DNA of 64,000 nucleotides from Shewanella livingstonensis. GTDB taxonomy: Bacteria > Pseudomonadota > Gammaproteobacteria > Enterobacterales > Shewanellaceae. The stretch spans positions 4,288,001 through 4,352,000 of the forward strand of contig NZ_CP034015.1 of the NCBI RefSeq assembly GCF_003855395.1, in the 5' to 3' direction. Shown one piece after another: positions 1 through 8,213 of the stretch. Each line of letters opens with the position of its first letter. The stretch's first letter is position 1. Both the position numbers and the translations under genes were made by a program. The notes beneath the pieces are model-generated. The model was not told where the DNA came from. It was given only the letters and a program-made list of their open reading frames with translations, and did no database searches.

Positions 1-1113
1 TTGCCCTAAGCTGTACAAGGTATCAATGGCGCCAAATAAACTTTGCTGACGTAATGCAGGTTCGCGGCCACCGCGGATCAACTGAAAACTTTGCACCACG
101 AATTCAACTTCACGGATCCCACCGGCGCCAAGTTTAATATTATCGGTTAATTGTCGACGCCTAACTTCTTGAGCAATCAATTGCTTCATTTTACGCAATG
201 ATTCAATCGCAGAAAAGTCGATATAGCGCCGATACACAAATGGCCGTAATAAGTCATGTAACTCATCACAATAGCCCGACCAAGGCCCAAGCACGCGAGC
301 TTTGACCATGGCATAACGCTCCCAGTCACGCCCCTGCTCTTGGTAGTAATCTTCTAGACCACTAAAACTCACTACTAATGGACCACTTTCGCCATAAGGA
401 CGCAAACGCATATCGACGCGAAAGACAAATCCATCAACGGTCACTTGGTCGAGTAGATTGACCAAGCGCTGTCCCATACGAATAAAAAATTGTTGATTTG
501 CCTGAGTCCGCCTTCCGCCAACCGTGTCACCATGTTCTGGAAAGGTAAAAATTAAATCAATGTCTGATGAAAAATTTAGTTCACGCCCACCTAATTTTCC
601 CATACCTAAAATCAATAAGGGTTGCGGCTTACCCTCTGCACTCGTTGGTGTGCCATATTGCAAACACATCTCTTGATATAACCAATCGCGTCCAGCAATC
701 ACTAATGCCTCTGCTAATGCAGACAAATCGAGTAAAGACTCCTCGACTGGAGTGTAATTTAAAAAGTCACGCCAGGCTAAACGCACCATCTGTAGGTTAC
801 GATAGCGGCGCAAGGCCGACTTAACCTGCTCTTCTTGTGTTAAGTCCGCTATCAGCGAATGCAACTCAGCATCAAATTCACTGCGCACCACATCATCTAA
901 TAGACCATCAAATAACTGCACAATCCATTCTGGATGACGACAAAGCTGCTCACCTGCGTAGTCACTCAATCCAAACACGACCGTTAACTGTTGCTGTTGT
1001 ATGGCTGTCAGAGTGGTTTTCGCTTCTGGCCAAACATCGCAGAGTCTTAACCAGTAACGATCTGCGCTGTCTAGCATCGCTGCAGATAATACCTTGTTAC
1101 TTTGGTTTTGCAT
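1..1113 (-). CDS. glnE: Glutamine synthetase adenylyltransferase/adenylyl-removing enzyme, N-terminal part (cut by window edge)
   Basis: Bifunctional cytoplasmic enzyme that adenylylates and deadenylylates glutamine synthetase in response to PII, and so sets nitrogen assimilation. Only the first 371 codons lie in the window. Translating the minus strand from the ATG at 1113 gives the nucleotidyltransferase signature [20 protein letters not shown], with the catalytic D-x-D pair, around residues 175-195; this is the N-terminal (adenylyl-removase) domain. The AGGGG upstream of the ATG could serve as RBS. It is divergent from the lipoprotein operon at 1277. The rest of the gene lies left of base 1. 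Confidence 0.93.
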   Translation of the reverse strand, partial: MQNQSNKVLSAAMLDSADRYWLRLCDVWPEAKTTLTAIQQQQLTVVFGLSDYAGEQLCRHPEWIVQLFDGLLDDVVRSEFDAELHSLIADLTQEEQVKSALRRYRNLQMVRLAWRDFLNYTPVEESLLDLSALAEALVIAGRDWLYQEMCLQYGTPTSAEGKPQPLLILGMGKLGGRELNFSSDIDLIFTFPEHGDTVGGRRTQANQQFFIRMGQRLVNLLDQVTVDGFVFRVDMRLRPYGESGPLVVSFSGLEDYYQEQGRDWERYAMVKARVLGPWSGYCDELHDLLRPFVYRRYIDFSAIESLRKMKQLIAQEVRRRQLTDNIKLGAGGIREVEFVVQSFQLIRGGREPALRQQSLFGAIDTLYSLGQ

Positions 1114-1144
1114 GGCAATAATGACCCCTAAAGAAAATGAACAT

Positions 1145-1173
1145 TGGACATATTATGTCGTGAATGGTATATC
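1145..1173 (+). promoter_or_regulatory. Sigma70-type promoter of the lipoprotein/DUF350/SpeE-like operon
   Basis: A -35-like TGGACA (1145-1150) and a -10-like TATATC (1168-1173) are separated by 17 bp. The last four bases of the -35 are the first bases of the GACATATTATGTC palindrome. The geometry matches the promoter at 4933-4960, which supports both. The transcript would start about 95 bp before the ATG at 1277. Inferred from sequence only. Confidence 0.5.
1147..1159. promoter_or_regulatory. 13-bp palindromic operator GACATATTATGTC (copy 1)
   Basis: Perfect 6-bp inverted repeat around a central T. The same palindrome occurs at 4935-4947 and, with a central A, at 4969-4981. All copies lie in front of genes of the envelope module and I noticed none elsewhere in the window. 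It overlaps the -35 box, which suits a repressor, or an activator that contacts RNA polymerase there. Confidence 0.65.
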
Positions 1174-1276
1174 TATCAGTCAGTCAAATGATCAGATTAA
1201 TATCATTGACACTGAGATTACTATAACCTGTGTCATATTGAATTAGCACATGAAAAATCTACATTTTGGAGAAAAC

Positions 1277-2239
1277 ATGGTAGGTCACCTCCCCCGTGTA
1301 CTCACATTGATAACGGTATTGTTTGTCACGCTGGCCCTTGGCGGTTGCGGCGACGATAGACCGGAACAAATTGCTAAGTACCAGCAACTGACCCAACAAC
1401 GACTTGACCTGTTGGCCAGTTCGCTCGATAACAATCAGTTACGCAATGCGACGTTACTCAAACAATACACTCGTGTTCTCGCTCAGCGTCAATCCGACTT
1501 AACCCCATTACTAGAAGAGCTGGCTAAAGATGCCAGCACTGAAGGGCCAATGTTTAAGTCATTAACGCGTCGTTACAAAGATTTAAACGACAGCGCTAAT
1601 TTTATTGATTTAGACCAACAGTTAGCAGAAGCACAGAATATTTATCAAGCCGCAGACACTAGCTTGTATAACGATATGCTTTCCGACCCAGTCAATGTTG
1701 TTGCCGATATGTCTAAAGGGCAACTCGCTCGAGTTAATGCTATTAGTCGTGAGGCAGAAGCCTTGGCAAATGGCACTGATGGCAGCGGTGCGGGTAGCCA
1801 ACTTGTTGGTAATCCGGCTTACGGCAGCTGGCAAAATAATTCAAGTGGTACCTCTATCTGGGCTTGGTATGGCATGTACGCGATGTTTTCTAATTTTTCG
1901 CGCCCAATAGGTTACGGCAGTTGGTCAGGTAATCGTGGTTACAGCTATTATAATGATGTGGGACGGTACCGTTACACTTCACCAAAACAAGCAAGCTCAC
2001 AAGCAAAAACTTTTGAGCAAACCAAAAAACGTTTTAATAGCCAAGGGAAACGATTCGATAGCCCTTATGCTAAAGCTCGAACAGGTTCTACTAGCTTGTC
2101 ACGCCAAAGCACCAGTGCACCCAAAGCGAATAGCACCACTCAGAGCGCGAGTAGAAAATTTCGTTCGAGCTACTCAAAAGACAGCAGTTTCCGTAACTCA
2201 AGCAGCCGCACTAGTCGCGGTGTTCGCCGTGGAAAATAG
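1277..2239 (+). CDS. Predicted lipoprotein with low-complexity Ser/Tyr/Arg tail
   Basis: Family not recognised. The start at 1277 is preferred over an in-frame ATG at 1250 because TTGGAG lies 5 bases before it. The 320-residue product has a lipoprotein signal peptide ending in LALGGC, with the lipidated Cys at residue 24 followed by Asp-Asp. In Enterobacteria Asp at +2 favours retention in the inner membrane. Residues 30-170 are predicted helical and charged. From about residue 180 to the end the protein is Gly/Ser/Tyr/Trp-rich and then Ser/Arg/Lys-rich, strongly basic and probably disordered. It is first gene of an operon with the DUF350 and SpeE-like genes (13-bp gap to the next), so a role in the same envelope process is inferred. 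Confidence 0.75.
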   Translation: MVGHLPRVLTLITVLFVTLALGGCGDDRPEQIAKYQQLTQQRLDLLASSLDNNQLRNATLLKQYTRVLAQRQSDLTPLLEELAKDASTEGPMFKSLTRRYKDLNDSANFIDLDQQLAEAQNIYQAADTSLYNDMLSDPVNVVADMSKGQLARVNAISREAEALANGTDGSGAGSQLVGNPAYGSWQNNSSGTSIWAWYGMYAMFSNFSRPIGYGSWSGNRGYSYYNDVGRYRYTSPKQASSQAKTFEQTKKRFNSQGKRFDSPYAKARTGSTSLSRQSTSAPKANSTTQSASRKFRSSYSKDSSFRNSSSRTSRGVRRGK

Positions 2240-2252
2240 GTAAGGACTCACC

Positions 2253-3152
2253 ATGACATTTTTTCAAGAATATGGCTTAACTCAACATTTGGCGATTATT
2301 TTAGCCATTGATTTAACCATCGCTATTATTTTGCTGACGCTAATGCGTTATTTGCAGGGGTGGAGCGTTAAAGTCAACAGCAGTGCAGAGTTAGCCGAAC
2401 GCGACAATTTTGCCTTTGGGATCAGTACTGCTGGTGCTGTGGCGGCTTTAGGTATTGTGCTTACAGGCGCCATCACTGGCGAAGCGGCACCGTCTTACTT
2501 AACCGAAGCTATAGGCATGTCGGCATACGGCTTGTTTGGCTTAATACTGATTAAGTTAGGCCGTTTTCTACATGATAAAATCGCCTTAAATGAATTTGCT
2601 AAAAACGATGAGATTCTTAAAGGTAATATTTCTGTTGCTGTGGTTGATGCTGCTGCGGCTATAGCCACTGCCATTATTATCCGTGCGGTATTAATGTGGG
2701 CTGAAGATATTACTCTAGATACCTTTATCGCTATTTTTAGTGCCTTTTTGATCTCACAACTGATGTTAGTGATACTAACCCGACTACGTGAAAAGCGTTA
2801 TGCCAAACGTAATCAAGGCGCGTCAATGCAACAAGCATTAACTCAGGGCCAAACGGCATTAGCTCTTCGTCACAGCGGCTACATGATCGCCATGGCACTA
2901 AGCTTTAATGCGGCGAGTCATTTTATTGCTTATGATCCAACAGCCCATGTAAGCAACATTATTGGTTGGTGCGCATTCTCACTGATCATGCTGGTGGTAT
3001 TGTCATTACTAATAACCATAGTGAAAAAACTGGTGTTAGCCGGTATCAATCTTGCTGAAGAAGTTGAGAAACAACAAAACATCGGTATTGCAGCCGTTGA
3101 AATGGCAATTAGTATTGCCGTTGCCCTTATTCTCACGGCGTTAATGGCTTAA
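2253..3152 (+). CDS. DUF350 (YjfL-like) inner-membrane protein, two repeats
   Basis: A 299-residue polytopic membrane protein. It reads as two DUF350 units in tandem: about four hydrophobic helices in residues 10-135 and about four more in residues 140-299. Each unit has the GxxxGxxxAxGI-type small-residue helices of the family. E. coli YjfL has a single unit of about 130 residues, so this is the double-length form. AGGTAAGGA precedes the ATG. It sits between the lipoprotein and the spermidine-synthase-like gene. DUF350 genes often accompany PspA-type, DUF2170 and DUF2491 genes, as in the E. coli yjf cluster. The biochemical function is unknown. Confidence 0.85.
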   Translation: MTFFQEYGLTQHLAIILAIDLTIAIILLTLMRYLQGWSVKVNSSAELAERDNFAFGISTAGAVAALGIVLTGAITGEAAPSYLTEAIGMSAYGLFGLILIKLGRFLHDKIALNEFAKNDEILKGNISVAVVDAAAAIATAIIIRAVLMWAEDITLDTFIAIFSAFLISQLMLVILTRLREKRYAKRNQGASMQQALTQGQTALALRHSGYMIAMALSFNAASHFIAYDPTAHVSNIIGWCAFSLIMLVVLSLLITIVKKLVLAGINLAEEVEKQQNIGIAAVEMAISIAVALILTALMA

Positions 3153-3155
3153 TTT

Positions 3156-4916
3156 ATGACAACACCTTTGCTCGGCGATCTTCCCGCTAACACTACACTG
3201 GGGGACTCGCAGCAAAGTTCTCCTCCATCTCGTCAAGTATCATGGTTTGATGACGCTTTATTACTCGGCATTATGGCCTCATTGGCGGGATGCGGTCTTA
3301 TTTATGAATACTTATTATCACACTATGCGGGTCGTATTCTCGGTGCATTAGAAGCCGCCATTTACACTATGATTGGCTTAATGATTGTGTCTATGGGGGT
3401 GGGCGCTTTTGCCGCACGTAAAATAAAATGCGCTTTTACTGGCTTTGCCATGCTCGAATTAACCGTAGCACTGTGTGGCTCTTTTGCCATTATCATTACC
3501 GCTGCTGTCATCGGATTCGGTCAACAATTGCCGTTAACCATCGCCAATACACTGGGCCTACCGCCGGATCATTTACCCAATGGTGGATTTATTGCCAGTT
3601 TGCAAACTCTCAGTGCATATTTACCTTATGTTTGGGGAGTATTACTCGGGTTAATGATTGGCATGGAAATTCCACTTATTGCTCGCGTTCGGCAATCTTT
3701 ATCTGAAGCACACTTACTGCATAATGCCGGCACTATATATGGTGCCGATTATATTGGCGCTGGAATAGGCGCTGCTATCTGGGTCGGTTTTATGCTGGCC
3801 ATTGATATTCAATTAGCTGCCGCACTTACAGCGAGCGTTAACCTACTCGCTGGACTGGTGTTTATTTGGCGTTTTTGGTCAAAAATAAATCATGTTAAAT
3901 TACTGCTTATAGGCCATATTATTGCCAGTGTGGTGATTGGGTTATTAGCCGTTAAAGGCCCTACATGGGAACAGCATTTTAATAATCTTTTGTATAAAGA
4001 TCATGTAGTGTATGCCAAAGCGACCCGTTTTCAGCAGCTCAATTTTACTGAGCGTTTGCGCGGCGGTGGTTTACCTCCCGTTTATAATTTATACATCAAC
4101 GGTCGGTTACAATTTTCTAGCAGCGACGAACATATCTACCATAGCTTTTTGGTTCATCCCACATTGGCTGCCAGCGCACGACACGATAACGTATTAATTA
4201 TTGGTGGTGGTGATGGCTTGGGGCTAAAACAAGTGCTCAAATGGCAACCTAAAGCGGTTACCTTAATGGATTTAGATAAGGATCTACTGGCATTATTTAA
4301 ATCGCCACCAGCAGATATGCCACAACGCTTACGTGACGCATTACTGGCATTAAACGGCGACGCCTTAAACGATCCACGCCTAACCTTAATGGTGGACGAT
4401 GCATTTAATGGGGTTGATAAGCTAATTCAAAATGGTCAAATGTTTGATGCCATCATTGTTGACTTACCCGACCCAAGTCATCCTGATTTAAACAAACTGT
4501 ATTCAGACTTATTTTATCGTAAGCTTAATGAATTACTTAGCGCCGATGGCGTGATAACGGTGCAATCAACCTCTCCTTATCATGCGCCAAAAGCGTTTAT
4601 ATCGGTTGGCAAAACACTAACTGCATCAGGGTTTAATGTAAAACAGTATCACCATAATGTGCCTAGCTTTGGTGAATGGGGTTGGAGTATTGGCAGTAAA
4701 ATGGGTAAAAACCCGCAGCAACGTCTTGCTGCATTAACCGATATACCAGTACCTGAAGAATGGCTAACCCCAGGACTGATACACGCTTCATTTGAGTTTC
4801 CAAAGAATTTCTATGCCGATATAGATAAAATCAAAGTGAACGAGATTGGTTCACTACAGCTGTATTACTATCATTTAGCGGCTTGGTCAGAAAATGAAGT
4901 AATTAATCTTTTTTAA
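3156..4916 (+). CDS. Membrane-anchored spermidine synthase-like aminopropyltransferase
   Basis: A 586-residue fusion. Residues 30-270 contain about seven hydrophobic helices. Residues 280-560 form a spermidine-synthase Rossmann domain. Its nucleotide-binding GGGDG lies at 350-354, followed by LMDLD, and VDLPDP holds the likely catalytic Asp at 436. Classical SpeE (about 290 residues) transfers aminopropyl from decarboxylated AdoMet to putrescine. The membrane-fused subfamily is widespread and its substrate is unsettled, so polyamine synthesis at the membrane is inference. It begins 3 bp after the DUF350 stop without a clear RBS, so translational coupling is likely. Last gene of the first operon of the module. 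Confidence 0.85.
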   Translation: MTTPLLGDLPANTTLGDSQQSSPPSRQVSWFDDALLLGIMASLAGCGLIYEYLLSHYAGRILGALEAAIYTMIGLMIVSMGVGAFAARKIKCAFTGFAMLELTVALCGSFAIIITAAVIGFGQQLPLTIANTLGLPPDHLPNGGFIASLQTLSAYLPYVWGVLLGLMIGMEIPLIARVRQSLSEAHLLHNAGTIYGADYIGAGIGAAIWVGFMLAIDIQLAAALTASVNLLAGLVFIWRFWSKINHVKLLLIGHIIASVVIGLLAVKGPTWEQHFNNLLYKDHVVYAKATRFQQLNFTERLRGGGLPPVYNLYINGRLQFSSSDEHIYHSFLVHPTLAASARHDNVLIIGGGDGLGLKQVLKWQPKAVTLMDLDKDLLALFKSPPADMPQRLRDALLALNGDALNDPRLTLMVDDAFNGVDKLIQNGQMFDAIIVDLPDPSHPDLNKLYSDLFYRKLNELLSADGVITVQSTSPYHAPKAFISVGKTLTASGFNVKQYHHNVPSFGEWGWSIGSKMGKNPQQRLAALTDIPVPEEWLTPGLIHASFEFPKNFYADIDKIKVNEIGSLQLYYYHLAAWSENEVINLF

Positions 4917-4932
4917 TTGGACCAGATAGCGC

Positions 4933-4960
4933 TTGACATATTATGTCTAGATGCTATCTT
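4933..4960 (+). promoter_or_regulatory. Sigma70-type promoter of the DUF2170-PspA-DUF2491 operon
   Basis: TTGACA (4933-4938), a 16-bp spacer and TATCTT (4955-4960). Palindrome copy 2 overlaps the -35 and copy 3 follows the -10, bracketing the predicted start site. The hexamers are close to consensus, so the promoter may be strong when not repressed. Confidence 0.6.
4935..4947. promoter_or_regulatory. 13-bp palindromic operator GACATATTATGTC (copy 2)
   Basis: Identical to the copy at 1147-1159 and in the same position relative to the -35 box. Its centre is 34 bp from the centre of copy 3, about three helical turns. Confidence 0.65.
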
Positions 4961-4968
4961 TACTCACA

Positions 4969-4981
4969 GACATAATATGTC
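4969..4981. promoter_or_regulatory. 13-bp palindromic operator GACATAATATGTC (copy 3)
   Basis: Same inverted repeat with central A. It lies between the -10 box and the AAGGA RBS (4986-4990), where a bound repressor would block initiation or early elongation. With copy 2 it forms a paired site. Confidence 0.65.
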
Positions 4982-4995
4982 AATTAAGGACGAAT

Positions 4996-5409
4996 ATGAA
5001 CATCCATACCATTGCAAGTCACCTAAGCGGACTATGCGATAACAGCAAAACCGGTTTTCAGTTTGATTGTTATCCGATTGACGGTGATGTTGAAGTGTTA
5101 CAAGTCAATATTGTCGGCCGAGAAGAAATTCCGGTATTTGTATCAGTAACTGACAACCAAATATTGTGTATCAGTTATTTGTGGGGCGAAAACGAAGTAA
5201 ACCAAGCCCGCCGCGCTGAAATGTTCGAGACCATGTTAGAGCTCAACATTCCAATGCCATTATCATCGTTTGCTAAAATTGATGATAAATATGTGGTTTA
5301 CGGTGCATTGTCTGTGCTATCAAGCATGGAAGAAATTGAACAAGAATTAGCAGTACTGTCAGACAACTGTCTGGAAGTCATCGACGAACTCGTCGAATTT
5401 TTACTCTAA
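4996..5409 (+). CDS. DUF2170 (YjfI-like) protein
   Basis: Small acidic cytoplasmic protein of 137 residues resembling E. coli YjfI (DUF2170). The start at 4996 follows AAGGA by 5 bases; an upstream in-frame ATG at 4951 lies inside the promoter and is rejected. The alpha/beta sequence includes EEIPVFVSVTDNQILCISYLW and an acidic C-terminal helix. First gene of the operon with PspA-, DUF2491- and RHH-like genes; the next ATG is 10 bp after its stop. Function unknown; a partner of the PspA-like protein is inferred from co-occurrence. Confidence 0.83.
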   Translation: MNIHTIASHLSGLCDNSKTGFQFDCYPIDGDVEVLQVNIVGREEIPVFVSVTDNQILCISYLWGENEVNQARRAEMFETMLELNIPMPLSSFAKIDDKYVVYGALSVLSSMEEIEQELAVLSDNCLEVIDELVEFLL

Positions 5410-5419
5410 GGAGCCAATT

Positions 5420-6109
5420 ATGGGCATTCTAAACAAGATTCTTACAGCGTTTCGTGGTGGTGCAACTGAAGTTGGCCAGAATATCGTTGACGCAAATTCT
5501 ACCCGTATTTTTGAACAAGAAATCCGTGATGCAGAAAAACATTTAACTCGCGCTAAACGTGAATTAACTGACGTCATGGCCAAAGAAATGCAAGCAAGCC
5601 GTGAAATTGATCGCTTAAAGCGTAGCGTTGTTGAGCACGAAGGTTATGTGACCCAAGCGCTGGATAAAGGCAATGAAGAATTAGCCATTGAAATTGCTGA
5701 AAAGATTGCTCAGCTAGATGAAGAGTTAGCTGAACAGCAGACAGCTAACGACAGCTTTAGCTCACATGCAGTGCGTTTAAAAGACTTAGTCAAAAAGACC
5801 GAGCGTCAGTTAAATGATTATCAACGTCAATTAACTATGGTCAAAACCACTGAAAGTGTGCAAAAAGCCACTGCAACTATTACCGACTCATTTGCATCAA
5901 GCAACTCAAAGTTGCTCAATGCTAAAGATTCACTTGAGCGTATCAAGGCACGTCAACAGCAATTTGATGATCGCTTAAAAGCATCTGAAACGTTAGCTGA
6001 AGAAAATAGTGATAAGTCATTACATGACAAACTCGCTCAAGCAGGTATTGGTGAGCAAAAGTCCAATGCTAATGCAGTGTTAGATCGCATTAAAGCACGA
6101 AAAGGCTAA
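5420..6109 (+). CDS. PspA/IM30 family protein (YjfJ-like)
   Basis: A 229-residue, almost wholly alpha-helical coiled-coil protein of the PspA/IM30 (bacterial ESCRT-III-like) family. It has the typical N-terminal segment (MGILNKILTAFRGGATEVGQ) and the long heptad-rich hairpin KHLTRAKRELTDVMAKEMQ. PspA members bind stressed inner membrane and limit proton leak. Its partner genes are of the E. coli yjfIJK type rather than pspABC, so it is YjfJ-like and not the classical PspA. AAGGAG precedes the ATG. Its genetic control here is likely through the GACATA palindromes rather than PspF/sigma54, because no -24/-12 element is visible. Confidence 0.88.
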   Translation: MGILNKILTAFRGGATEVGQNIVDANSTRIFEQEIRDAEKHLTRAKRELTDVMAKEMQASREIDRLKRSVVEHEGYVTQALDKGNEELAIEIAEKIAQLDEELAEQQTANDSFSSHAVRLKDLVKKTERQLNDYQRQLTMVKTTESVQKATATITDSFASSNSKLLNAKDSLERIKARQQQFDDRLKASETLAEENSDKSLHDKLAQAGIGEQKSNANAVLDRIKARKG

Positions 6110-6115
6110 GCGACT

Positions 6116-6769
6116 ATGGGATTTCTTAGCGGCCTATTCGGCAAAAAAGAAGCCCCGAAGCGTCAGCTTGACCATCCTAATAAACTGCTCAAAGGTGATA
6201 TGATCACCTTTGATGACAGTTTTGCTTTGCCTACGCATTTGCGTGGGCAACAGCTTAAGGTCGAGGCTATTCATACTTATGAATACCAGCGCTCGCAGCT
6301 TTGTGAATTCTTATTACGTGGCCACAGCGGCACCGCAATCTTTTTATCCTACGTGCAAGAAGACGAATCTTATTTAAGCATTTCAATGAAAATCAATCGC
6401 GAAGTAGTTGAGCAATTGTTTGACCTTGATGCTTTTGCTGAGGTATTTGAAGAGCCAGGCAAAGCAATACTCGCAGTACAAGCACTTCCAGCAGAGTTAA
6501 CCACTGAATTGGATAAATGGCTCAGTGATGAATATCATCAAGTTGAATTTGCAAGTTTTGGTTACTTCCATCGTCAAGACTACCGGGACTTAAAGCCTCC
6601 TCAAAATGACGATGATGCTCGCGGTGAAGGTTTTGAAGGTTATAGCTTAGTTAATGCTGCAGACTCTCACGCGGTAGATGTTGAAGTTTACGAAAGTGGC
6701 GATACTGAAGTGATGCTGACGATATATCGCCCATTGACCGATATTAGAGATTACTGGCCAGCAAGCTGA
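6116..6769 (+). CDS. DUF2491 (YjfK-like) protein
   Basis: A 217-residue soluble protein that starts 6 bp after the PspA-like stop without a strong RBS, so it is probably translationally coupled. Length and sequence style (MGFLSGLFGKKEAP at the start, acidic middle, YEYQRSQLCEFLLRGHSGTAIFLSY) fit DUF2491/YjfK. No enzymatic motif is seen. YjfI-YjfJ-YjfK order is conserved between this operon and the E. coli yjf cluster, which supports a joint membrane-associated function. Confidence 0.8.
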   Translation: MGFLSGLFGKKEAPKRQLDHPNKLLKGDMITFDDSFALPTHLRGQQLKVEAIHTYEYQRSQLCEFLLRGHSGTAIFLSYVQEDESYLSISMKINREVVEQLFDLDAFAEVFEEPGKAILAVQALPAELTTELDKWLSDEYHQVEFASFGYFHRQDYRDLKPPQNDDDARGEGFEGYSLVNAADSHAVDVEVYESGDTEVMLTIYRPLTDIRDYWPAS

Positions 6770-6792
6770 TACAAGTAGGAGACGATTTTCTA

Positions 6793-7128
6793 ATGAGTTC
6801 AGGCAAACCGTTACCAGAGAAATGGCTTAAAAACCAACAAGCGGCCAAAGCAACTCAAGTGGCTTTTGATCTGGATGAGAAGTTTCAATACTCAATCCGA
6901 AAAGCGGCTTTAGACAAAGGCGTCAGCCCTTCAGACCAAATTAGGACTATACTTGGATTATCAGTCTCTAAACGTCCTAAGCGTCCTCGCTTAACCGTGT
7001 CATTAAATGCTGAAGACTACGTTATTTTAGCGCAAAAATACGGTTTAGAGAATGAATCGCAACTGGAAATTAAGAAGCGCGTATTAGATGACTTAGTCCA
7101 TTTCGTTGATACTAAAGCATCAAAATAA
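6793..7128 (+). CDS. Small protein with two ribbon-helix-helix-like repeats, candidate regulator of the module
   Basis: 111 residues, family not recognised. Each half follows the Arc/MetJ pattern of a short beta strand and two helices. Repeat 1 is TQVAFDL, then DEKFQYSIRKAALDKG, then SPSDQIRTILGL (residues 21-56). Repeat 2 is RLTVSL, then NAEDYVILAQKYGL, then ESQLEIKKRVLDDLVHF (65-106). A basic linker SKRPKRPR joins them. AGGAG lies 11 bases before the ATG. It is the last gene of the operon, followed by a terminator. I infer a DNA-binding autoregulator of the palindromic sites, but the fold assignment is by eye. Confidence 0.6.
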   Translation: MSSGKPLPEKWLKNQQAAKATQVAFDLDEKFQYSIRKAALDKGVSPSDQIRTILGLSVSKRPKRPRLTVSLNAEDYVILAQKYGLENESQLEIKKRVLDDLVHFVDTKASK

Positions 7129-7162
7129 ATACTGGTCTTATCACATAACACCAACTAAAAAT

Positions 7163-7194
7163 AACGCACTAGGCATCCGTCTTGTGCGTTTTTT
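7163..7194 (+). terminator. Rho-independent terminator after the DUF2170-PspA operon
   Basis: Stem AACGCAC (7163-7169) with GTGCGTT (7184-7190), followed by TTTT. It separates the operon from the potassium channel gene. Confidence 0.75.
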
Positions 7195-7258
7195 GTTATG
7201 ATAAGTTTAATCACTTCACCAAGCCTGACGGCTAACGAATGTAAGCGGACTTAACTAC

Positions 7259-8086
7259 ATGCTCGAATCAAAACGTTGGTCGATCAAAAACGTCGATGGT
7301 CCCAGTCCATTCGAACTTGCTATGATGGTGTTATCCCTAGTATCAGTGATCATTGTGCTGACAATTACCTTTGGTCAATTAGATGCTGAAACCAACAAAG
7401 TACTACTGTATATCGACAGTTCGATATGCGTTATTTTTATGTTTAAGTTTTTCCATGGCTTATACAAATCACGTAATAAAGCCTATTACTTTAGGCATCA
7501 TTGGATAGATTTTGTTGCCAGTATTCCAGCCATTGAAGCACTTCGCTTCGCGCGCATATTTCAAATATTAAGAGTTATCCGACTGATCCGCATGAGCAGA
7601 TCTTTATTAATCCCATTATTACGTCAACGAAAGCAATCTACTCTAGCCAGTTTATTAGTCGCTATGGTATTAATTTTAGCCACCGCATCGGTGCTTATTT
7701 TATTAGTCGAAAGCGCAGAACCTAACGCCAACATTCAAACCGCAGAACAAGCTATTTGGTGGGCATTAGTCACCATATCCACGGTCGGTTACGGTGACTT
7801 TTATCCCGTCAGTACTATTGGTCATGTCATTGGTGGGCTGGTGATTATCAGTGGGGTCAGCTTTTTTGGCGTTATCTCTGGTTACATGGCATCTGTTTTC
7901 GTTGCTCCCGATGAACAAGAACGTAACGAAGCACAAGAAGCTCAAGCTGCACATAAAGAACAGATTAATGACCAATTAAATCAGGCTCTGGAACAAATGC
8001 AGCAAAACCAGCTTAAAATGGAACAAAACCAACAACAAATGTTGGATGAAATCGCCAAACTAAGACACCAGCTAGATAAGAATTAA
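7259..8086 (+). CDS. Voltage-gated-type potassium channel with C-terminal coiled coil
   Basis: A 275-residue six-helix cation channel. S1-S3 lie in residues 18-95. An arginine-rich S4 (ARIFQILRVIRLIRMSRSL) follows, and the pore carries the K+ selectivity filter TVGYGD at 175-180. The last 60 residues form a Gln-rich coiled coil (EQMQQNQLKMEQNQQQM) suited to tetramer assembly; no RCK domain is present. It acts in the inner membrane, where it would set membrane potential. It lies behind its own intergenic region and no GACATA palindrome is seen there, so it may be regulated apart from the neighbouring PspA module. Confidence 0.88.
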   Translation: MLESKRWSIKNVDGPSPFELAMMVLSLVSVIIVLTITFGQLDAETNKVLLYIDSSICVIFMFKFFHGLYKSRNKAYYFRHHWIDFVASIPAIEALRFARIFQILRVIRLIRMSRSLLIPLLRQRKQSTLASLLVAMVLILATASVLILLVESAEPNANIQTAEQAIWWALVTISTVGYGDFYPVSTIGHVIGGLVIISGVSFFGVISGYMASVFVAPDEQERNEAQEAQAAHKEQINDQLNQALEQMQQNQLKMEQNQQQMLDEIAKLRHQLDKN

Positions 8087-8117
8087 TCATAAAACTAAAC
8101 CAATATTAAGCTCAATA

Positions 8118-8152
8118 AAAAGCCCAAGGTAATTTATACCTTGGGCTTTTTT
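8118..8152. terminator. Bidirectional terminator between the K+ channel and mrcB
   Basis: Perfect 13-bp stem AAAAGCCCAAGGT / ACCTTGGGCTTTT with a 7-base loop, A-rich on one side and T-rich on the other. It serves both convergent genes. Confidence 0.9.
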
Positions 8153-8213
8153 GTATTCACCGGTTGCATTCTAAAATGTATTTATATTATAGAAACTATC
8201 AACCAAGCCATTA

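Noticed and set aside
4951..4995. N-terminal extension of the DUF2170 protein
   Set aside because: The upstream ATG lies in the promoter and has no RBS; the ATG at 4996 follows AAGGA.
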